Positions 34,285 to 38,070 of a DNA stretch of 38,070 nucleotides are shown in pieces. Origin of the DNA: Candidatus Methylomirabilota bacterium. GTDB lineage: Bacteria; Methylomirabilota; Methylomirabilia; Rokubacteriales; DASRDR01. Made by a program: the position numbers and the translations under genes. The notes below the pieces were generated by a model that saw nothing but the letters and a program-made list of their open reading frames with translations, ran no database searches and was not told the origin of the DNA. The DNA lies in the NCBI GenBank assembly GCA_036005065.1, contig DASYQW010000123.1, forward strand, positions 1-38,070, in the 5' to 3' direction. Numbering within the stretch: the stretch's first letter is position 1; every line of letters starts with the position of its first letter.

Positions 34285-35634
34285 TCAGCCGCGAGTGGTG
34301 GCGACGCCGACCAGGTCGTACCCGTCGACCTCGACGATCTCGACCGGGATCCGCTGGCCAGGGCGCAGGCCGGCGTCGCGGAGATACACGACGCCGTCGA
34401 TCTCGGGCGCCTGCGCGGCGGTCCGCCCCTCCCAGGGAAACGCGGGGTCCTCGCTTCTGCCGTCGACCAGCACCTCCTGCACCGTGCCGAGGAGCGCCCG
34501 CTGGCGCTCCCAGGCGAGCGCGTCCTGGCGCTCCTGGACGCGGCGGGCGCGCTCGGCGGCGACATCATGCGGCACCGGGGGCGACTCGGCCGCGGGCATC
34601 GCGGCGGCCTGCGTCCCCTCCTCGGCCGAGTACGTGAAGACGCCGACCCGATCGAACCGGACTTCCTCGAGGAAGTCGAGGAGGCGCCCGAACGCCGCCT
34701 CCGTCTCGCCCGGGAATCCGACCAGCACCGTCGTCCGGAGGGTGGCCCCGGGGATCGCGTCGCGGAGGGCCGCCACGATCTCGGCCATGCGCCGCCGCGT
34801 GACGCCCCGCCGCATGGCGCGGAGCACGCCGTCGTCGGCGTGCTGGATCGGCAGGTCGAGGTACGGCAGCGCGCGGGCGCGCGCGAGCTTCGCGATGAGC
34901 CGGTCCGTCACGTGGGCGGGGTGGAGGTAATGGACGCGGATCCACGGGACCGGCGTGCCGCCGAGGGCGAGGAGGAGGTCCCCGAAGTCCGGGCGGCCCG
35001 GTCCGGCCAGGTCCTTCCCGTAGGCCAGCGTATCCTGGGAGACGAGGACCACCTCGGCGACGGCCGCCCGGCCGAGCGCGTCGACCTCGGCGACGATGTC
35101 GCCGACCGGGCGGCTCCGGTGGCGTCCGCGCATGAGCGGGATCGCGCAGAAGGTACAGGCCATGTCGCAGCCTTCCGCGACCTTGACGTAGGCGTAGGGC
35201 ACGCGCCCCAGGCGGACCCGCGGCGCCGCCGCGTCGTAGAGGTAGCCCGGCGGGGCGCCGGTCACCCACTCCCGGCGGGCGTCGAGGCGGTGGACGACGT
35301 CGACGATCCGGGGGAGGTCGCCCGTCCCCAGGATCGCGTCGACCTCCGGCAGCTCGGCGAGGAGCTCCGCGCCGTAGCGCTGAGAGAGGCAGCCGGTGAC
35401 GATCAGCCGGGGGCGGCGGGCGCTCCGCGCCTTCCACTCGGCGAGCTCGAGGATCGTCTCGATCGACTCGGCCTTGGCGCGTTCGATGAAGGCGCAGGTG
35501 TTGACGACGAGGCAGTCGGCGGCCTCCGGATGGTCGACGGGGGTGGCGCCGGCGTGCGCGAGAGCGCCCAGCATGAGCTCGGCGTCGACCTGGTTCTTGG
35601 GGCACCCGAGGCTGACGAGGTGGACCTTCATCAC
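34285..35634 (-). CDS. rimO: Ribosomal protein uS12 methylthiotransferase RimO (449 aa)
   Basis: Radical-SAM enzyme that methylthiolates a conserved Asp of ribosomal protein S12. The UPF0004 domain binds the second Fe-S cluster through Cys11 (SLGCPKNQVDAE), Cys47 and Cys82; the radical-SAM motif is CDMACTFC (Cys156, Cys160, Cys163); a TRAM domain closes the protein (IPVEIVEVDGYDLVGVA). CPKNQVD and LPGLRGRHRS-like MRGRHRSRP distinguish RimO from MiaB. Start: GTG at 35634 or ATG at 35631; the -10 box lies 9 bases before the GTG. Length is normal. The first gene of the long leftward run. Confidence 0.95.
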   Translation of the reverse strand: MMKVHLVSLGCPKNQVDAELMLGALAHAGATPVDHPEAADCLVVNTCAFIERAKAESIETILELAEWKARSARRPRLIVTGCLSQRYGAELLAELPEVDAILGTGDLPRIVDVVHRLDARREWVTGAPPGYLYDAAAPRVRLGRVPYAYVKVAEGCDMACTFCAIPLMRGRHRSRPVGDIVAEVDALGRAAVAEVVLVSQDTLAYGKDLAGPGRPDFGDLLLALGGTPVPWIRVHYLHPAHVTDRLIAKLARARALPYLDLPIQHADDGVLRAMRRGVTRRRMAEIVAALRDAIPGATLRTTVLVGFPGETEAAFGRLLDFLEEVRFDRVGVFTYSAEEGTQAAAMPAAESPPVPHDVAAERARRVQERQDALAWERQRALLGTVQEVLVDGRSEDPAFPWEGRTAAQAPEIDGVVYLRDAGLRPGQRIPVEIVEVDGYDLVGVATTRG

Positions 35635-35643
35635 CGACGGCTC

Positions 35644-35649
35644 AGTATA
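35644..35649 (-). promoter_or_regulatory. Extended -10 promoter directly before rimO
   Basis: Read leftward, TGCTATACT (TG-n-TATACT) ends 9 bases before the GTG at 35634 and 12 before the ATG at 35631. No Shine-Dalgarno fits in the gap. It matches the alaS and HAD upstream sequences in form and spacing. Confidence 0.5.
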
Positions 35650-35664
35650 GCATCTGGCCGCGTC

Positions 35665-36801
35665 TCACCTCCGGAGCCTCACCACGTTGAAGGCGGCGAT
35701 CGCCTTGAGGAACCCCTTGAGCGACAGCGGGCCGACCGGCTCCGCCTCGACCAGCGCCTCGACCATTCCCAGCACGCGCTGGGACACGAGCACCTGGCCC
35801 GGGCGGGCCTCCCCGCACAGGCGGGCCGCCAGGTTGGTCACGGTGCCCACCGCCCCGTAGTCCCACCGGCCCTCGAAGCCGATGGCGCCGATCGTCGCGT
35901 AGCCCTGGGCGATGCCGACGCCGAAATCCAGCTCGTAGCCGCGCCTCCGCCACTGCCCGGTCAGCTCCCGCACGCGCTCCCGCATCGCGAGCGCCATCCG
36001 GATGGCCCGCTCCGCGGCGTTCGGCACGGGTACCGGATCGTTGAAGAAGACCATCATCCCGTCCCCGGCGAACCGCTCGAGCGTGCCCTCGTGGGCCAGG
36101 ATCAGGGCGCCCATCTCGGCGTGGTACTCGCGGAGGACCCCCATGACCTCCTCCGGCTCGGCGGTCTCGGCGAAGGCGGTGAAGCCCCGGAGGTCCACGA
36201 AGACCACCGTCACGTCGCGCCGGTGGGTCTGGAGGGGATCGTCGGCGCCACCGGCGACGATCAGCTCGGCGAGCTGCGGCGAGAAGAAGCGCTTGAGCCG
36301 CGACAGGCGCTCGAGCTGGCCCAGCTGCTCCGCGACCCGCTTCTCCAGCATCTGGTTCCACTCGCCGAGCTGGGCCGCCTGCGCCTCGAGCCGCGCGGCC
36401 TGCGCCTGGACCGTGTCGTGGAGCGCCTTGATCCGCAGCATCGACTTGACCCGGGCCACCAGCGCCGCCTGGTCGACGGGCTTGGTCAGGTACTCGTCGG
36501 CGCCGGCCTCCAGGCCGGCCACGACGTCCTTCGAGTCGCCTTTGGCGGTGACGAGGATGACCGGCATGAAGGGGAGTGCGGGATCGGCCCGGAGCTGGCG
36601 GCAGACGTCGAGCCCGTCAAGCTTCGGCATCATGATGTCCAGCAGCACCAGGTCAGGCTGCGCCGCGCGAGCCAGGGCCAGCGCCGCCTCGCCGTCGGCG
36701 GCGGTGATCACCTCGTAGCCGTGGGCGGCCAGGCGGGTCTGGAGGATGTCCAGGTTCATCGGGTTGTCGTCGGCGACGAGGATGCGGGGCGGCGTCCTCA
36801 C
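35665..36801 (-). CDS. Response regulator with class III nucleotide cyclase output (378 aa)
   Basis: An N-terminal receiver domain (ILVADDNPMN with Asp11/Asp12, phosphoacceptor Asp55 in LLDIMMPKLDG, Lys107) is joined by a coiled coil (about 125-170) to a class III cyclase domain. The cyclase has both metal Asp residues (Asp203 in VFVDLRGF, Asp247 in AGDG) and the Asn323/Arg327 pair (NLAARL). The substrate-binding Lys is Arg243 (LERFAGD), and the second base-recognition residue is Thr320, as in class IIIb enzymes. cAMP is the likely product, but activity or specificity may differ. The GTG start overlaps the receiver gene's TGA. Phosphorylation by the upstream kinase probably tunes the output. 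Confidence 0.9.
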   Translation of the reverse strand: MRTPPRILVADDNPMNLDILQTRLAAHGYEVITAADGEAALALARAAQPDLVLLDIMMPKLDGLDVCRQLRADPALPFMPVILVTAKGDSKDVVAGLEAGADEYLTKPVDQAALVARVKSMLRIKALHDTVQAQAARLEAQAAQLGEWNQMLEKRVAEQLGQLERLSRLKRFFSPQLAELIVAGGADDPLQTHRRDVTVVFVDLRGFTAFAETAEPEEVMGVLREYHAEMGALILAHEGTLERFAGDGMMVFFNDPVPVPNAAERAIRMALAMRERVRELTGQWRRRGYELDFGVGIAQGYATIGAIGFEGRWDYGAVGTVTNLAARLCGEARPGQVLVSQRVLGMVEALVEAEPVGPLSLKGFLKAIAAFNVVRLRR

Positions 36802-37163
36802 GGCACGTACTCGCGGATCTTGGCCAGGAGCGCCCGCGGGCTGAACGGCTTGGTGACGTAGGCGTCGCAGCCGGCCTCGAGGGCCTTGACGTCGTCGCCG
36901 CTGAGCGCGTAGGAGGTGACCGCGATGATCGGGATCGCGCGGAGCGCGGGATGGCCCTTGATCCGCCGCGTGGCCTCGTAGCCGTCGAGGCCCGGGAGCT
37001 GGATGTCCATGAGGATCAGATCCGGGCGCTCGGTCTCGGCGAGTCGCACGCCCTCCTCGCCGGTCAGGGCCTCGAGCATCTCGTAGCCGGCGCTCTGGAG
37101 GAGATCGTGCATGATGCGCCGGTTCTCCTCGTGGTCCTCCACGACCAGGATGCGGCGGCTCAC
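36798..37163 (-). CDS. Single-domain response regulator, CheY/DivK-like (121 aa)
   Basis: Stand-alone receiver domain. ILVVEDHEENR gives the acidic pocket (Glu9, Asp10), phosphoacceptor Asp53 lies in LILMDIQLPGLDG, Thr83 in AVTSYA and Lys105 in VTKPF. There is no output domain; MDIQLPGLDGYE and SYALSGDD are typical of DivK-like receivers that relay phosphate or bind partners. It lies between the histidine kinase (ATGA overlap) and the receiver-cyclase (GTGA overlap), so it probably shuttles phosphate within, or competes in, this three-gene system. Confidence 0.92.
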   Translation of the reverse strand: MSRRILVVEDHEENRRIMHDLLQSAGYEMLEALTGEEGVRLAETERPDLILMDIQLPGLDGYEATRRIKGHPALRAIPIIAVTSYALSGDDVKALEAGCDAYVTKPFSPRALLAKIREYVP

Positions 37164-38070
37164 GACGCGGGCGCCTGCCGCTCGACGCGGATCGGGAGCG
37201 TGAAGGTGAAGGCGGAGCCCTCGCCCGGGCGCGACTCGACCCGGAGACGGCCGCCGTGCAGCGCGACGATCCGCCGGGCGATCGAGAGCCCAAGCCCGGT
37301 GCCGCCCTTCTTCCGGGTGCTGGAGCTGTCGGCCTGCTGGAACTCCTCGAAGATCCGCTGCTGGTCGGTCTCGGCGATCCCGGGACCGGTGTCCGAGACC
37401 GAGACGACGAACACGCCATCGGCCGCCCGGGCCTCGATCCGCACCTCGCCGGCCTCGGTGAACTTGAGGGCGTTCCCGACCAGGTTCAGCAGGACCTGGG
37501 TGAGGCGCCGCTCGTCGCCGCGGCCGGGCGGCAGGTCCGGGGCTACGGTGACCTTCAGGGCAAGCGCTTTCTCGGCCGCCAGCGACTCGACGGCGGTGAA
37601 GACCGTGTGCACGACCTCCTTCATGGAATAGTCGGTGAGGGCCAGGGTGAGCTGCCCCGCCTCGATCTTGGAGAGGTCGAGGACGTCGTTGATCAGGCCG
37701 AGCAGATGGCGCCCGCTCTTGTCCACCCGCTCCATGACGTCCCGGAGCTTCGGGGACACCTCGCCGTAGATCCCGTCGAGGATCAGCTCGGTGTAGCCCA
37801 GGATGGCGTTCATGGGGGTCCGCAGCTCGTGACTCATGTTGGCGAGGAACTGGGACTTGTGCCGGCTGGCGACCTCGAGCTGGCGGCCCTTCTCCTCGAT
37901 CTCGCGGAAGAGCCGCGCGTTCTGGATCGCCAGGACGGACTGGGTGGCGAAGGCCTCGAGGAGGTTCACCGTCTCGACCGGAAACTGCCCGGGAACCCGG
38001 CGACGGACCACCAGCGCGCCGACGATCCGATCCTCACGCAGGAGGGGGACGGCGAGCAGCGCGCGGTAGC
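37160..38070 (-). CDS. GAF-domain hybrid-type histidine kinase, 5' end outside the window
   Basis: Partial: the reading frame stays open to the window edge and the edge region reads YRALLAVPLLREDRIVGAL, the end of a GAF sensor domain, so the gene starts beyond 38070. After a coiled coil (LFREIEEKGRQLEVASRHKS) come HisKA (NMSHELRTPMNAILGY, phospho-His) and HATPase: N box LVGNALKFTEAGE, G1 VSDTGPGI, G2 KGGTGLGLSIARRIV. All catalytic boxes are intact. It ends by overlapping the receiver gene (ATGA). It is likely soluble or anchored by missing N-terminal parts; the signal sensed is unknown. The downstream receiver and receiver-cyclase are its obvious targets. Confidence 0.93.
   Translation of the reverse strand, partial: YRALLAVPLLREDRIVGALVVRRRVPGQFPVETVNLLEAFATQSVLAIQNARLFREIEEKGRQLEVASRHKSQFLANMSHELRTPMNAILGYTELILDGIYGEVSPKLRDVMERVDKSGRHLLGLINDVLDLSKIEAGQLTLALTDYSMKEVVHTVFTAVESLAAEKALALKVTVAPDLPPGRGDERRLTQVLLNLVGNALKFTEAGEVRIEARAADGVFVVSVSDTGPGIAETDQQRIFEEFQQADSSSTRKKGGTGLGLSIARRIVALHGGRLRVESRPGEGSAFTFTLPIRVERQAPAS

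Overview
This 38 kb window is very GC-rich bacterial chromosome with tightly packed genes. Many neighbours overlap by four bases (GTGA or ATGA), and start codons are often GTG or TTG. Every recognisable gene is bacterial housekeeping or signalling; I see no tRNA, rRNA, insertion sequence, prophage or CRISPR array. The gene style (high GC, zinc-ribbon cyclase with ATPase and TPR domains, pyruvoyl arginine decarboxylase beside agmatinase, NMT1-type binding protein) suggests an uncultured soil or subsurface Gram-negative lineage, perhaps Rokubacteria/Methylomirabilota. That placement is a guess from memory and needs a marker-gene tree.

Layout. 182-4662 (minus): two exported TPR proteins. 4719-9564 (plus): HAD hydrolase, rarA, ddl, a murG-like gene and a LOG-family gene. 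9561-10145 (minus): a shrunken HhH-GPD DNA glycosylase-like gene. 10144-11741 (plus): a two-helix membrane protein carrying only a HisKA domain, coupled to a NitT/TauT-type substrate-binding protein. 11782-15384: maf and a polyamine locus, with speE and speD leftward and pdaD and speB rightward from a shared promoter region. 15363-17375 (plus): a SAM methyltransferase and an RlmI-like rRNA methyltransferase. 17339-21373 (minus): DedA, a lipoprotein and alaS. 21433-22188 (plus): an exported, probably outer-membrane protein. 22175-35634 (minus): a large cyclase/ATPase/TPR regulator, pmbA, tldD, a DinB-like gene, recX, recA with an intein, thpR, cinA, pgpA and rimO. 35665-38070 (minus): response regulator-cyclase, receiver and GAF-histidine kinase, the last cut by the window end.

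How genes work together. pdaD makes agmatine, speD makes the aminopropyl donor, and speE and speB complete spermidine. The odd SpeE and SpeB motifs would fit a Thermus-like route in which agmatine is aminopropylated before the guanidino group is removed. rimO, pgpA, cinA, thpR, recA and recX form a conserved-looking housekeeping run. The last three genes form a phosphorelay ending in a nucleotide cyclase.

Most notable points: a full-length LAGLIDADG intein in the DNA-binding loop L2 of RecA; a relic copy of the recX 3' end just upstream of the DinB-like gene, differing only at synonymous positions; a pgpA frame without a canonical start codon; a HisKA-only membrane protein; a glycosylase gene missing its front domain; and three genes whose -10 box lies exactly 9 nt before the start codon, implying near-leaderless mRNAs.
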